Positions 32,598 through 41,861 of a stretch of 64,000 nucleotides of DNA are shown here, piece by piece (position 1 is the stretch's first letter; the number at the start of each line of letters is the position of its first letter). Below the pieces are notes generated by a model, which had not been told where the DNA came from, did no database searches, and saw nothing but the letters and a program-made list of their open reading frames with translations. The stretch lies in contig CANAQK010000001.1 in the NCBI GenBank assembly GCA_947363605.1, positions 41,307 to 105,306 on the forward strand. The letters are read 5' to 3'. The stretch comes from an uncultured Clostridia bacterium (GTDB lineage: Bacteria; Bacillota; Clostridia; Oscillospirales; Ruminococcaceae). Made by a program: the position numbers and the translations under genes.

Positions 32598-33485
32598 CTA
32601 TTCGTCATCGCTTTCTGCGGCCGCACTCTTCTTACCCTTCTTGCCTTCTTTTGCTTTCGGCAGGAGCTGAGTCAGCTTCTCTTCAATAAATTTCGGGTTA
32701 TCCCCGGCTTGGATCGCTTGGACACCCTCCGCAATCAAGGTCTTGCAGAGATATTCTTCATCATGGCGCACCTTCAGCTTGGTTTGGATCGGCTGGAAAA
32801 GGATGTTTGCCAGCAGGGAGCCGTACAGGGTCGTAATCAGCGCGACCGCCATCGCCGGGCCCAGGATCTCCGGGTTATCCAACTGCGCCAGCAGCTTGAT
32901 CAGACCGATCAGGGTACCGATCATCCCGAATGCCGGGCCGTACGCCGCGCCCGACGCATAAAGGGCCCGGGCGTTGGCATGGCGTTCGTCCAGATAGTCC
33001 AGCTCGGTTTCCAGGTGCTGCTTCACTTTTTCCGGCTCGACCGAGTCCACCACCTTCATCAGGCTATTCTTCAGGAACTCATCATCAGTGGCGTTCAGCT
33101 TATCCTCCAGCGCAAGCAGGCCGTTGACGCGGGCCTCCTTCGCAAAGCCCACAATCTGCTCAATCGTTGCGTGAGGGTTATACTTGGTAGGCAGAAATAT
33201 AATCTTCATATGCTTGGGTATTGCCGCAAAAGCGCTCAGCGGGTAAGAAAGCATCAAACCCGCAACCGAACCGCCAAGAACGATAAACAGGGACGGCGGA
33301 TCCCAGAAGTTGGACAGCATACCCATGATGTTGGGTTCCGTACCGACTGTAACCTTACCTGTTTCCATGACATGGGTGGTCGTTGTGATAATACCGATCG
33401 CCATGCAGGCAATCGCCAGCAGCCAGCCAAGCATGGTGTTGATATCCATCCCGCTTTTGCCGCCTTTTTTTCCTTCTTTGGCCAT
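32598..33485 (-). CDS. motA: flagellar stator protein MotA
   Basis: The 295-residue ion-channel subunit of the stator. It has four membrane segments: two near the N-terminus (MLGWLLAIACMAIGI and LFIVLGGSVAGLML) and two after the cytoplasmic loop (GPAFGMIGTLIGLI and AVALITTLYGSLLAN). The charged loop faces FliG. The tail is Lys-rich and then acidic. It lies directly after flbD, the usual order flbD-motA-motB in clostridia. Confidence 0.96.
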   Translation of the reverse strand: MAKEGKKGGKSGMDINTMLGWLLAIACMAIGIITTTTHVMETGKVTVGTEPNIMGMLSNFWDPPSLFIVLGGSVAGLMLSYPLSAFAAIPKHMKIIFLPTKYNPHATIEQIVGFAKEARVNGLLALEDKLNATDDEFLKNSLMKVVDSVEPEKVKQHLETELDYLDERHANARALYASGAAYGPAFGMIGTLIGLIKLLAQLDNPEILGPAMAVALITTLYGSLLANILFQPIQTKLKVRHDEEYLCKTLIAEGVQAIQAGDNPKFIEEKLTQLLPKAKEGKKGKKSAAAESDDE

Positions 33486-33520
33486 AAGTCCATTCCTCCG
33501 TCATTCAGTCACTGCCGGCT

Positions 33521-33739
33521 TTAAAAGTCCGATTGAAGCATCGTCGGATCCAGGAGGTTCCGATAAATATCACGCCGGTATTCAATGGTTTTCTTCACAA
33601 TATCATCCACGGTTTCCTTCACAATATAAAAGTTCCCGTTGGTCAGGTGGACGGTTGTGTCCGGATTAGCGGATACCTGTTCAATCAGGTCGCAGTTGAG
33701 CACAAAAGAGACACCGTTCAGTTTCGTTAAAGTAATCAT
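33521..33739 (-). CDS. flbD: FlbD/SwrD-family flagellar protein
   Basis: A 72-residue protein beginning MITLTKLNGVSFVLNCDLIE, followed by PDTTVHLTNGNFYIVKE: the FlbD family. The Bacillus subtilis member SwrD (YlzI) is needed for full motor torque and swarming, consistent with the position next to motA-motB. A strong AGGAGG lies upstream. Confidence 0.93.
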   Translation of the reverse strand: MITLTKLNGVSFVLNCDLIEQVSANPDTTVHLTNGNFYIVKETVDDIVKKTIEYRRDIYRNLLDPTMLQSDF

Positions 33740-33780
33740 ATTTATATCCTCCTAAATAAGTCCTTAATTATGCCCTTTGG

Positions 33781-33844
33781 GTACAGGCAAGGGGGAACCC
33801 GTCCCCGGCTTCCCGCTTGCCTGTACGGCAATCCGCGGATTGCC
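33781..33844 (-). repeat. two strong hairpins between flgE and flbD
   Basis: 33781-33826 forms a 20-bp stem with two mismatches (outer arm GTACAGGCAAG / CTTGCCTGTAC). 33827-33844 is an 18-base perfect palindrome (GGCAATCC, GC, GGATTGCC). No T run follows on the minus strand, so they are not ordinary terminators. They probably protect or process the upstream flgE mRNA. Confidence 0.6.
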
Positions 33845-33863
33845 GTGTCAGGAAAAAACAAAA

Positions 33864-35795
33864 TTATCGTTTCAGGTTTACCAGTTCCTCGAGCATAGTG
33901 TCGGAAACGGTAATCAGGCGGGAGTTCGCCTGGAAACCACGCTGGGTGGTAATCATATCCGCAAACTCCTGCGAAAGATCGACGTTGGAAAGCTCCAGCG
34001 AGCTGGTTTTCAGGGTGCCGGTGCCATTGGTGCCGGGAACTGCCAGCCCTGCCTCGCCCGAGTTGGCCGAAGCTGCATAGTAGCTGTTACCGGACTGGAT
34101 CAGCGAAGCCGGGTTGTTGAAGTTGGCCAGGTCGATCCGGCCGACCTCCTTCTGCCCGATAATGCCGTGGTTTGCGACAATAACGCCGTCCGCGCCGATG
34201 ATGATACCGGTCAGGTCCTTCATCTCGACGGCGCCGCCCGCGGTACCGCCGGTCAGCTTGAAGCTGTTCATGCCCAGGTCCTTGGAGGGCGCGCTGTTGG
34301 TGATGTTGGCCTGTTCGATCGGAGCCTGAACTGGGAATGTTATGCTGGTTGCATCTGCTGCCCCCAGCATCTTTTCATAGCTGGGCAGCTTCAGATTGAA
34401 TTCCTCGGTACCATCTGTAAATGTTACGTTTTTCCCACAATTAGATTTATCAAATGTTGCCTCATACTGACCAATTGTCATTGTAAACGGAGGAGTTCCT
34501 CCAGGGTTATGGGTCAGCGTTGGGACAAGGTTATTCGGATCAGTAATATCATCCGGGATCGTTCCGGTCAGTCCGCCGAACAAGTTCCCAGCCGCCAATT
34601 CCGCATTGAGTGCAGCTACATCAGCAGGTGCAGCTGCCAGCGGAGTCCAAGTCAATGCTTTGCTCATATCCACTTTGTTCAGCAAAGCGTTGAAGGTAGG
34701 GTAGCTGACCTCGATATAGTCGGTTTCACTGCCGTTGGCTTTCAGCAGCAGCTTGCCGGAGGAGGTCATCTGGCTCTGCTTCACTTCGCCGGTATAAACC
34801 TTATTGCCGGCCGTTGCGGTCATGGTGAAAACTTTTTCACCATTCATCTCCGTGCAGGCCAATTCAAATTCCATATCGGCGTTGACCTCGAATTCGTTGC
34901 CCGCCGAAAGGAACTTGAAGCCCCAGATGCCGTTGGGCGGGAATTTCACCTCGCCGGCATAATAGCCGAAGTTCTGGCCGACAACCTGATCGCCGGTCAG
35001 GGCCTCGGTGAAGGTATCGGGATCCATGCTGAACTGGAAGTCGCCCGCCGGATGCGCCTTGCCGCCGTTGCCCTCGGTGATCGCGGTGTTGATGGCTTCC
35101 TGAAGGTCGGACATACTCGAGAAGGATTCTTTCGCGTTCAGGGTTACAACGATATTATTGGTCCCGACTACGGCTTCCGCCCGTTTGCCGACCGGCAGGG
35201 AGGAGGACGCGTTCAGGACGATATTGACATTGCCTTCGGTGGTTTCTGTTCCGGCAGTCACGGTGAACAGCTTTTCATTGATGGTTTTCTCGATGGCGGA
35301 TTTGGAAGCCGGGATGCTCCCCATCTGGCCGATGATATTGATCGGGTCGCTGGAAGCGGGCTTGCCCAGCGGGCTGCCGTTGGTGCCCAGCACGTAGTAG
35401 CCGTTCATATCAACCAAGTTGCCCTCGGAGTCGATATCCAGCATCCCGGCGCGGGTATAGAAGGTGTTGCCGTCTGCGTCCATAACCTGGAAAAAGCCGT
35501 CGCCGTTAATCGCAACGTCCATCTGGTTGCCGGTATTGGTAACCGAAGACTGGGTCATCAGCAGGTCTACGCTGCCGATCGATGCACCATAACCAACCCC
35601 GGAAGGGCCGGTACCGCCGGTGGTAGCGCTGGGCGCTGCCGCGTTGCGGAGGTTCTGGTAGTAGACATCGCGAAAAGTGGCGCGGCTGGATTTAAAGCCA
35701 TAGGTGTTGACGTTGGCGATATTGTTACCGATAACGTCCATCTTGGTCTGATGAGATTTCATCCCGGTTACACCGGAATACATTGATTTAACCAT
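33864..35795 (-). CDS. flgE: flagellar hook protein FlgE
   Basis: The 643-residue subunit of the hook. The N-terminus MYSGVTGMKSHQTKMDVIGN and NVNTYGFKSSR, the mid-section VAINGDGFFQVMD and FYTRAGMLDIDSEGNLVD, and the C-terminal VDLSQEFADMITTQRGFQAN with a terminal LEELVNLKR are the family signatures. It is about twice the size of small hook proteins, the extra 300 residues forming surface domains between residues 170 and 520. GC-rich hairpins lie on both sides of the gene (35830-35855 upstream, 33781-33844 downstream). Confidence 0.96.
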   Translation of the reverse strand: MVKSMYSGVTGMKSHQTKMDVIGNNIANVNTYGFKSSRATFRDVYYQNLRNAAAPSATTGGTGPSGVGYGASIGSVDLLMTQSSVTNTGNQMDVAINGDGFFQVMDADGNTFYTRAGMLDIDSEGNLVDMNGYYVLGTNGSPLGKPASSDPINIIGQMGSIPASKSAIEKTINEKLFTVTAGTETTEGNVNIVLNASSSLPVGKRAEAVVGTNNIVVTLNAKESFSSMSDLQEAINTAITEGNGGKAHPAGDFQFSMDPDTFTEALTGDQVVGQNFGYYAGEVKFPPNGIWGFKFLSAGNEFEVNADMEFELACTEMNGEKVFTMTATAGNKVYTGEVKQSQMTSSGKLLLKANGSETDYIEVSYPTFNALLNKVDMSKALTWTPLAAAPADVAALNAELAAGNLFGGLTGTIPDDITDPNNLVPTLTHNPGGTPPFTMTIGQYEATFDKSNCGKNVTFTDGTEEFNLKLPSYEKMLGAADATSITFPVQAPIEQANITNSAPSKDLGMNSFKLTGGTAGGAVEMKDLTGIIIGADGVIVANHGIIGQKEVGRIDLANFNNPASLIQSGNSYYAASANSGEAGLAVPGTNGTGTLKTSSLELSNVDLSQEFADMITTQRGFQANSRLITVSDTMLEELVNLKR

Positions 35796-35876
35796 GTTGC
35801 TGTATACTCCTCTTCAAAGAGGGACAGGTCCGGCCCGTCAGTCGGTCGGGGCCGGAATAGCTTCCATTCGGTCCGG

Positions 35877-36278
35877 CTATACGATCACTGTCCCGTCGAT
35901 GTTGGTAAAAACGCTGCCTTTCAGCTCATTTTCTTCCACTGTGGTAATAACGGTGTTGTTCGTCACGCTCACGATAAAGGCGGTTTTATCCACCAGAATC
36001 AGCGGTTCTTTCAGGCCCTTTTGCCCGGCCAGCCGCACACCTTCGTGCAGGCGTTCCAGATTCCCTTCGGAAAGGCTGATGTTCCGTTCCGCCGCCCGGT
36101 TCACCGCGTGCTTGGAAAAAGCCAGGCTGTTCTTCTGCGCCAGACCCTGCTTCAGGATTTCCTGGAAGGAGAGGGTTTCTGCCGCGGCCGCCGGTTTGGA
36201 AACCGATGGCTGAACCCCGACGCGAGGCGTTCCGGTTGTAACAGGGTAAGCATAGGGCTTGATCTTATAATCACTCAT
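35877..36278 (-). CDS. flagellar operon protein (TIGR02530 type)
   Basis: A 133-residue protein of the family found between flgD and flgE in many Gram-positive operons. Conserved parts are SFQEILKQGL, LAFSKHAVNRAAERNI, VRLAGQKGLKEPLILVDKTA and FIVSVTNNTVITTV. Its function is not established; a role in hook assembly is often assumed from position. Its ATG overlaps the flgD stop (ATGA). Confidence 0.88.
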   Translation of the reverse strand: MSDYKIKPYAYPVTTGTPRVGVQPSVSKPAAAAETLSFQEILKQGLAQKNSLAFSKHAVNRAAERNISLSEGNLERLHEGVRLAGQKGLKEPLILVDKTAFIVSVTNNTVITTVEENELKGSVFTNIDGTVIV

Positions 36279-37087
36279 GCTGTTTCCGCCTCTTTGGAAC
36301 CGGTAAGCTCGGTGCGTGCAGTCAAGGTCTTATAAGCCGTTTTATTGCCGTCCGGATCCTCTACAATAACGCTGATATAATAATCCGTATTCGCTTTCAG
36401 CCCGGTAATCAGGTCGGTATTGATATTCGGGCGGTTCGCCAAACCGGACAGCGTGCCGTTTTTCATGATATCCTCCACCGTACTGCCCAGCGGTTCTTCC
36501 GAATAGTAAACGGAATACTTCAGGTTTTTCTGTACTCCGGGGTCGCTGCTCACAAACGGCCATTCGATCTCGATCCAGCGGTCCGAGGTCCCGACCTTGG
36601 TGATGTTCTGGACAGACGCGTCATAGGATGTTTCGGACTGGCCTTCGTGCAGTTCCATGATCTGATCCAGCGAATACTGCTTGCCGTTGACATAGATGCC
36701 GTATTCGTTGTTGGAAAGGGTCACTTTCTGAACGGTGCCTGTTTCGGTATCCAGATCGCCGGAAACGGTAAACTTGGAAGCCGTCACCTTTTTCCCCAGC
36801 AGAGAGGAAACGTAATTCTGCTTGGAATACGCTGCCAGCTCCTGCATTTGCTGCATCGAAGCAAATTGAGCCAGCTGCGCAACGAACTGCGTATCATCAA
36901 CCGGGTTCATAAAGTCCTGGTTTTTCAGCTGCGCCACCATCAGGTTAAGGAAGTCATCCACACTGACGCTCTGCTCCTTTTCGACAAAGAGCATATCATA
37001 ATTCTGCCCGCTGTTCTTTTTGCGGTCCACATTATACTGATAGCCGCTGTCGTAGGTGTCGCGGTAGCTGTTGATTTCATTGCCCAT
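36275..37087 (-). CDS. flgD: hook-capping protein FlgD
   Basis: The 270-residue scaffold for hook polymerisation. The N-terminal domain has DFLNLMVAQLKNQDFMNPVD and FVAQLAQFASMQQMQEL. A beta-rich middle (SKFTVSGDL...) follows, and residues 165-265 look like a fibronectin-III/FlgD-Ig domain (LKANTDYYISVIVEDPDGN). A strong AGGAGG lies upstream. The gene sits between fliK and the flagellar operon protein. Confidence 0.94.
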   Translation of the reverse strand: MGNEINSYRDTYDSGYQYNVDRKKNSGQNYDMLFVEKEQSVSVDDFLNLMVAQLKNQDFMNPVDDTQFVAQLAQFASMQQMQELAAYSKQNYVSSLLGKKVTASKFTVSGDLDTETGTVQKVTLSNNEYGIYVNGKQYSLDQIMELHEGQSETSYDASVQNITKVGTSDRWIEIEWPFVSSDPGVQKNLKYSVYYSEEPLGSTVEDIMKNGTLSGLANRPNINTDLITGLKANTDYYISVIVEDPDGNKTAYKTLTARTELTGSKEAETA

Positions 37088-37105
37088 CTAAGCCTCCTCC
37101 TTTCG

Positions 37106-38254
37106 TTAGATATAGGTGTTCAGCCCGCCTGCGGGAAGGGTTTCTGCTTCTGCGGCTAATTCCTCGCCAAAGCTTTCCTCTCCGTTTTCGCGGTTGTAAT
37201 AATATTGCGGGAGCTGATCCTGCGGAGTATAATGAGGATTCTGATAACCCTCAAAGCCGCTGCCGAAAAGCCCGCTCTGCCCCGCGGATGAAGTTTCCTC
37301 CGGGCGTTGGGTGGTAATTTCCCGAACCTCCGCCTGGAGCGGCCGCAGGGAATTTTTCAGCGCTTCCACCGATTCATTCAGCAGTTTTGCCGTCTGGGTG
37401 CTGGCGGTCAGGATACTGAGCGAAATTTTGCCGTCTTCGCCAGCGGTCATCTTGATGGTGATTTCACCAAGGCTCTCCGGTTTCAGCTGGACAATGAATT
37501 CGTCCTTCCCTTCCGACAGGTTTTGCAGGATATGGTTTTTGACCTGGTTGACCATCCCCTCGCGGGTATGGATTTCCTGCGCCTGCGCACGAAGGCTGGA
37601 CAAGGTTTCTGCCCGGCTGGCATTGACCTTTTGCTGCAAGGCTTCTACATCTACCGCCTGGGTTTCCGGTTTAGGTTCGTCCTTCACCGTTCTCTTTACC
37701 TCGGCAATCGCCTGGCGGAACTTCATCTGCCCGTCAAACAGCCCGGTTTCAGATTCCTGCTCTGCCGCTCCGGATGAAACCTGCACAAAAGCCGGTTCCC
37801 CCGTTTCAGAATTCTCCACTGACTGAAGCAGCTCTTTTGCCGCCTCCAGGAAGTCTCCTTTGGACATAGTGCCCTCCGTTTGAAGCGGATTTTGAAGCAG
37901 CAGCTCAGCTAACGCCGGGTTTTTCTGCGCCAGCAGCTGTACCGCCGAAACCGGATCCATCTCATTCTGCACTGCTTCCAGCAGCACCTGAGGCTGTCCG
38001 CTTACAAAGGGGTTGTTCATCAAGCTGGCCAGCATCTGCATAGCGTCGGTGTTTTCTTCTTCATCACCACCGTTCTGCATCAGCCCGCCTTCCTCCGGCA
38101 AAAGCCCGTTTAAAATAGCAGCGCCATCCGGCGTCATCCCGTTCCCAAACAGTGCCATTAAAAGCTGTGCAAATCCGTCGCCGCCCTGCACTGCCTCACC
38201 GTTCATCCCGGAAGGGTTTACCGGAGCCATTGCCTGTATGGCTTCCATTCTCAT
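37106..38254 (-). CDS. fliK: flagellar hook-length control protein FliK
   Basis: Measures hook length and triggers the FlhB switch. The 382-residue protein has a disordered Gln/Glu/Met-rich first 250 residues and the conserved Flg_hook domain near residues 265-345 (FIVQLKPESLGEITIKM, then LLNESVEALKNSLRP). The ATG at 38254 lies eight bases after AAGGAGG; an in-frame GTG nine bases earlier overlaps the ribosome binding site. Its place between fliJ and flgD is standard. Confidence 0.92.
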   Translation of the reverse strand: MRMEAIQAMAPVNPSGMNGEAVQGGDGFAQLLMALFGNGMTPDGAAILNGLLPEEGGLMQNGGDEEENTDAMQMLASLMNNPFVSGQPQVLLEAVQNEMDPVSAVQLLAQKNPALAELLLQNPLQTEGTMSKGDFLEAAKELLQSVENSETGEPAFVQVSSGAAEQESETGLFDGQMKFRQAIAEVKRTVKDEPKPETQAVDVEALQQKVNASRAETLSSLRAQAQEIHTREGMVNQVKNHILQNLSEGKDEFIVQLKPESLGEITIKMTAGEDGKISLSILTASTQTAKLLNESVEALKNSLRPLQAEVREITTQRPEETSSAGQSGLFGSGFEGYQNPHYTPQDQLPQYYYNRENGEESFGEELAAEAETLPAGGLNTYI

Positions 38255-38288
38255 CGTTCTCACCTCCTTTCAAGGACATTCCGACGGG

Positions 38289-38741
38289 TCAAGCGCCCTG
38301 GGATTCCCGGGCCAGCTTCCCCGAAATAAATTCGTTGATGACTGTTTCGTTTTCCCGCGCTACCGAAACTTGGTATTCTTCCAGCTGTTTTTCCTTCAGC
38401 TTATCCAGTCCGGAAACCTCCTGCGACGCGGCAACTACTACCTGAACCTGACGTTCCACCTCCAGCTCGGCCTTCCGCAGCTCGGTTTTGAACTGCTTGA
38501 TCTGCCGGCGGATACTGTCAAACTGGTATTCATACATCTTGATCTGGTTGATGGAAATCGCTTTTTTCTGATCCTCCTTGAGCCGGCGGTCTGTTTCGGC
38601 AAACTCCCGTTCCAAGGTTTGGATCCGCCGCTCAATCCCATCCCGGGTCTGCCGTAACTGGGCCAGGGTATTTTTTTCGGTTTCCAGCACCTGGTCTTTA
38701 TAGTCCAGCAGCCGGCTCAACGTGAATTTGAACTGTTTCAT
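38289..38741 (-). CDS. fliJ: flagellar export protein FliJ
   Basis: A 150-residue all-helical coiled-coil protein (MKQFKFTLSRLLDYKDQVLE, later heptads of Lys/Glu/Leu) of FliJ type. It lies inside the FliI hexamer and couples it to the export gate. Sequence identity in this family is low, so the assignment rests on size, coiled coil, the typical F.L..LL..K start and its place after fliI. Confidence 0.88.
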   Translation of the reverse strand: MKQFKFTLSRLLDYKDQVLETEKNTLAQLRQTRDGIERRIQTLEREFAETDRRLKEDQKKAISINQIKMYEYQFDSIRRQIKQFKTELRKAELEVERQVQVVVAASQEVSGLDKLKEKQLEEYQVSVARENETVINEFISGKLARESQGA

Positions 38742-38763
38742 CGCGGCTCACCCCTTCCGGTTG

Positions 38764-40083
38764 TCATTTTACGGCTTCTTCCAACAGCTGCACGGTCTGC
38801 TCGAAGGGATACCCCCGGGAAACCGGCTGCTGAAGGAACTCATTGATTTTATCCATATGCGCCATGGCGTCGTCCAGCTGGGGATTGCTCCCCGGTTTAT
38901 AAGCGCCGATGGAAATCAGGTCCTGATTATCCTGATACAAAGACATCATATTCCGCATCCGTCCGGCCGCCTGCTTCTGTTCTGGGGAAGCGATTTCGCT
39001 CATCAGACGGCTGACGCTGGCCAGCACATCAATCGCCGGATAGTGGTTCCGCATCGCAACCTTCCGGGATAACATAATATGCCCGTCAATGATTCCGCGT
39101 ACCGTATCCGAAATTGGTTCGTTCGCGTCGTCGCCCTCAACCAGCACGGTGTAGATCCCGGTAATGGAACCAGTGGAGAAATTCCCCGACCGCTCCAGCA
39201 GCTTGGGCAGCGCTGTATAGATGGAAGGCGTATAACCCCGGGCGACCGGCGGTTCCCCGACGCTCAGCCCGATTTCCCGCTGCGCCATCGCAAAACGGGT
39301 CAGCGAGTCCATCATGAGCAGCACATCCTTGCCCTGGTCCCGGAAATACTCCGCAATCGCTGTAGCCGTCATCGCGCATTTGGACCGCATCATGGCGGGC
39401 TGATCCGATGTTGCCACTACCAGGACCGAACGCTTAGCCCCTTCCGGGCCTAAGTCGCGGTTGATAAACTCCATGACCTCACGGCCACGCTCGCCAACCA
39501 ATGCAATGACGTTGACATCCGCCTTGATGTTGCGGGCGATCATCCCCATGAGGGTACTCTTCCCGACGCCGCTTCCCGCGAAGATGCCCATTCTTTGCCC
39601 CTTCCCGATCGTCAGCAGCCCGTCGATCGCCTTGACCCCCAGCTCAATGACCTCCCCGATCGGAGGGCGGTTCATCGGGTTGGAAAGCTCTCCGCTGATC
39701 GGGTAGCTTACACTGCTCTGAATCGGCGGGCCGCCGTCAATTGGGTTGCCCAGGGCGTCTACCGTCCGGCCAATCAGCTCGTTGCTCATACGGATCATCA
39801 GCTTTTCCCCGGTGTTCCGGACAATGCTGTCAAACCCGATGCCGTCGATATCCTCATAAGGCATCAGCAGCACCTTTTTTTCCTGAAATCCGACCACCTC
39901 CGCCAGGATGGTTTTTTCCTCCCCCAGCTGGATATGGCAGACATCGCCGACATTGCAGGTCACGCCGGTGGCTTCCACCGTCATGCCGACAATCCGGCTG
40001 ATCCTCCCCGCATAATCGTAGAGGTTATCTATTTGCAGGGCGCGGTAATAAGGGGACGTATCCCAGACCTTTCGCTGCGCCAT
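38764..40083 (-). CDS. fliI: flagellar export ATPase FliI
   Basis: The 439-residue F1-beta-like ATPase of the export apparatus. Walker A is GSGVGKSTLMG and Walker B is VLLMMDSLTRFAMAQRE, with the family block GEPPVARGYTPSIYTALPKLLERSG. The ATG at 40083 gives the normal length; the longer reading frame upstream runs into fliH and has no support. It lies between fliH and fliJ. Confidence 0.97.
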   Translation of the reverse strand: MAQRKVWDTSPYYRALQIDNLYDYAGRISRIVGMTVEATGVTCNVGDVCHIQLGEEKTILAEVVGFQEKKVLLMPYEDIDGIGFDSIVRNTGEKLMIRMSNELIGRTVDALGNPIDGGPPIQSSVSYPISGELSNPMNRPPIGEVIELGVKAIDGLLTIGKGQRMGIFAGSGVGKSTLMGMIARNIKADVNVIALVGERGREVMEFINRDLGPEGAKRSVLVVATSDQPAMMRSKCAMTATAIAEYFRDQGKDVLLMMDSLTRFAMAQREIGLSVGEPPVARGYTPSIYTALPKLLERSGNFSTGSITGIYTVLVEGDDANEPISDTVRGIIDGHIMLSRKVAMRNHYPAIDVLASVSRLMSEIASPEQKQAAGRMRNMMSLYQDNQDLISIGAYKPGSNPQLDDAMAHMDKINEFLQQPVSRGYPFEQTVQLLEEAVK

Positions 40084-40111
40084 CCTTGTTACCACCCCTC
40101 TTGCTGTTGTT

Positions 40112-40855
40112 TTATGGGATTTCCTCAAACCGTTCCCGCAGCTGATCCAGCTGGACCGGAACCGAAGCGTCAATCAGCCCCTCCGGCGTTTGTACTACGC
40201 AGGTGCCGGCCGGAACATTCTTCGCCTGCACCTCCACGGTACTGCCATAGCTGTTCAGGCTCAGTTCCCCTTGCAGGTATTCCAGCAGTTCAGGAAGCTG
40301 GTCGGAAATTTCCACCTTGATCCAGTCCGCCTTTTTCACCGATGAAACCGCCTGCTTGACCAGCCCGGCTAATTCCATATCATCCTTGAGAAGCCGCTTG
40401 GTAATGATTTTGTCAGTAATTTCAATCACCAGGTCGCGGACCTCCCGCTCATACTGCCCGATAAACTCATCCAGCGAAGCCTGAAGCTCATCCATCAGCA
40501 CTTCCACCGAATGGATACAGCCGGAAATATCCTGCCGTTTTTCCTCCAGCCCGTCGGAAAGCCCTTTTTCATAAGCTTCCTGATAAGCGCGGGTGCGGAT
40601 TTGCTCGGCCTCCCGCTGGGCAGCCTCTACAATATCCATCCCTTCCTGCTGGGCATGGCGGATAAATTCTTCGCCTGCCAGACGGTCGGACTCCGTAATC
40701 ACAGGAGGGCGGAACTCCACAAAATCTGCGGTTTCTTCCGCCGGGCCCCCCTCTTCTATTTCCGGAGCAGGAGGTTCTGGAATATCCGGGATCAGGACGG
40801 TGTGTTCGGTATGAACCAAGCTGCCCGGCTTGAAAATATTAGGCAATGATCTCAT
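40112..40855 (-). CDS. fliH: flagellar export regulator FliH
   Basis: A 247-residue protein that holds FliI inactive and links it to the C-ring. A central helical region with many Glu/Gln/Ala (DIVEAAQREAEQIRTRAYQE) precedes a C-terminal domain like the V-ATPase E subunit (REVRDLVIEITDKIITKRLL, then VVQTPEGLIDASVPVQLDQL). Its start overlaps the fliG end by 17 bases. Confidence 0.92.
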   Translation of the reverse strand: MRSLPNIFKPGSLVHTEHTVLIPDIPEPPAPEIEEGGPAEETADFVEFRPPVITESDRLAGEEFIRHAQQEGMDIVEAAQREAEQIRTRAYQEAYEKGLSDGLEEKRQDISGCIHSVEVLMDELQASLDEFIGQYEREVRDLVIEITDKIITKRLLKDDMELAGLVKQAVSSVKKADWIKVEISDQLPELLEYLQGELSLNSYGSTVEVQAKNVPAGTCVVQTPEGLIDASVPVQLDQLRERFEEIP

Positions 40856-41861
40856 CCTCTCCGCCCTTCGAGATTACAATCTCTCCGGCTTCCTCCAACT
40901 GACGGATAATACCAACAATCTTCTGCTGTGCTTCCTCTACATCGCGCATACGGACGTTATGCAGATACTGGATATCGCCCTGAATGGTTTCCTGCATACG
41001 TTTGGACATATTCCGCATAATGGTCGCCTTGACGTCCTCGTTTGCCGCCTTCAGCGCTACAGCCAGATCCTTGCTGTCCACCTCGCGGATGAAACGCTGG
41101 ATCGCCAGGCTGTCGAGGTTGATAATATCCTCGAATACAAACATGAGCTTCCGGATTTCTTCGGAAAGTTCGGGGTTGTTGACGCCCAATTCATCAAAAA
41201 TATATTTTTCCGTATTGCGGTCGGTATGGTTCATAATATCGGCAATATAGGAAACGCCGCCGATCTCGGTGGTATCGACCGAAATGATATTGGCAAACCG
41301 CTTTTCCAGCACGCTTTCCACCATGGCAATGACATCCGGCGTAACGCTTTCCAGGTTGGCAATCCGTTCAATGATGTCAATCTGGATATTCCGCGGCAGC
41401 TCTGCAATGATCTGAGAAGCCTGGTCTGCCCGCGCATAGGAGAGCAGCAGCGCAATCGTCTGCGGATGCTCGTTTTGCAGCATCATGAACAGGTTCTTTG
41501 CATCGGTTTTGCGGATAAACTCAAAGGCTCTGGTCCGCAGCGATTTGGAAAGACGGTCCAGGTAATTGCTGGCTGCCTGGGCGCCGAACGCTTTCTCTAA
41601 AACGTCCCGCGCATAGGAGATACCGCCTTCATTGAGCACCTTCTGTGTAACGCATAGCCCATAGAAGTCATCGATAATCTCCTGCATATTTTCCTGTTCC
41701 ATGCGGTCCAGCTTGGCAATTTCAAGAGACAGCCGCTCAATCTCATCTTCCTTGAGGAACTTGTAGACCTCCGCCGCCTCATCCGCGCCGAGAGCGACCA
41801 TAACGGCCGCCGCCCGGACAGTTGGAGCAAGTTTGTCATTTTTCGTTGAAGTCTTTGCCAT
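40839..41861 (-). CDS. fliG: flagellar motor switch protein FliG
   Basis: The 340-residue rotor protein that contacts the stator and carries torque. It has the three domains: N-terminal FliF-binding, middle with the EHPQTIALLLSYARADQAS block, and C-terminal with charged torque residues (DSLAIQRFIREVDSKDLAVAL). The start overlaps the fliF stop by one base and has AGGAGG. Confidence 0.97.
   Translation of the reverse strand: MAKTSTKNDKLAPTVRAAAVMVALGADEAAEVYKFLKEDEIERLSLEIAKLDRMEQENMQEIIDDFYGLCVTQKVLNEGGISYARDVLEKAFGAQAASNYLDRLSKSLRTRAFEFIRKTDAKNLFMMLQNEHPQTIALLLSYARADQASQIIAELPRNIQIDIIERIANLESVTPDVIAMVESVLEKRFANIISVDTTEIGGVSYIADIMNHTDRNTEKYIFDELGVNNPELSEEIRKLMFVFEDIINLDSLAIQRFIREVDSKDLAVALKAANEDVKATIMRNMSKRMQETIQGDIQYLHNVRMRDVEEAQQKIVGIIRQLEEAGEIVISKGGEDEIIA

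Noticed and set aside
33777-35786. 669-codon antisense frame across flgE
   Set aside because: Shadow of flgE; no ribosome binding site, no known domain.
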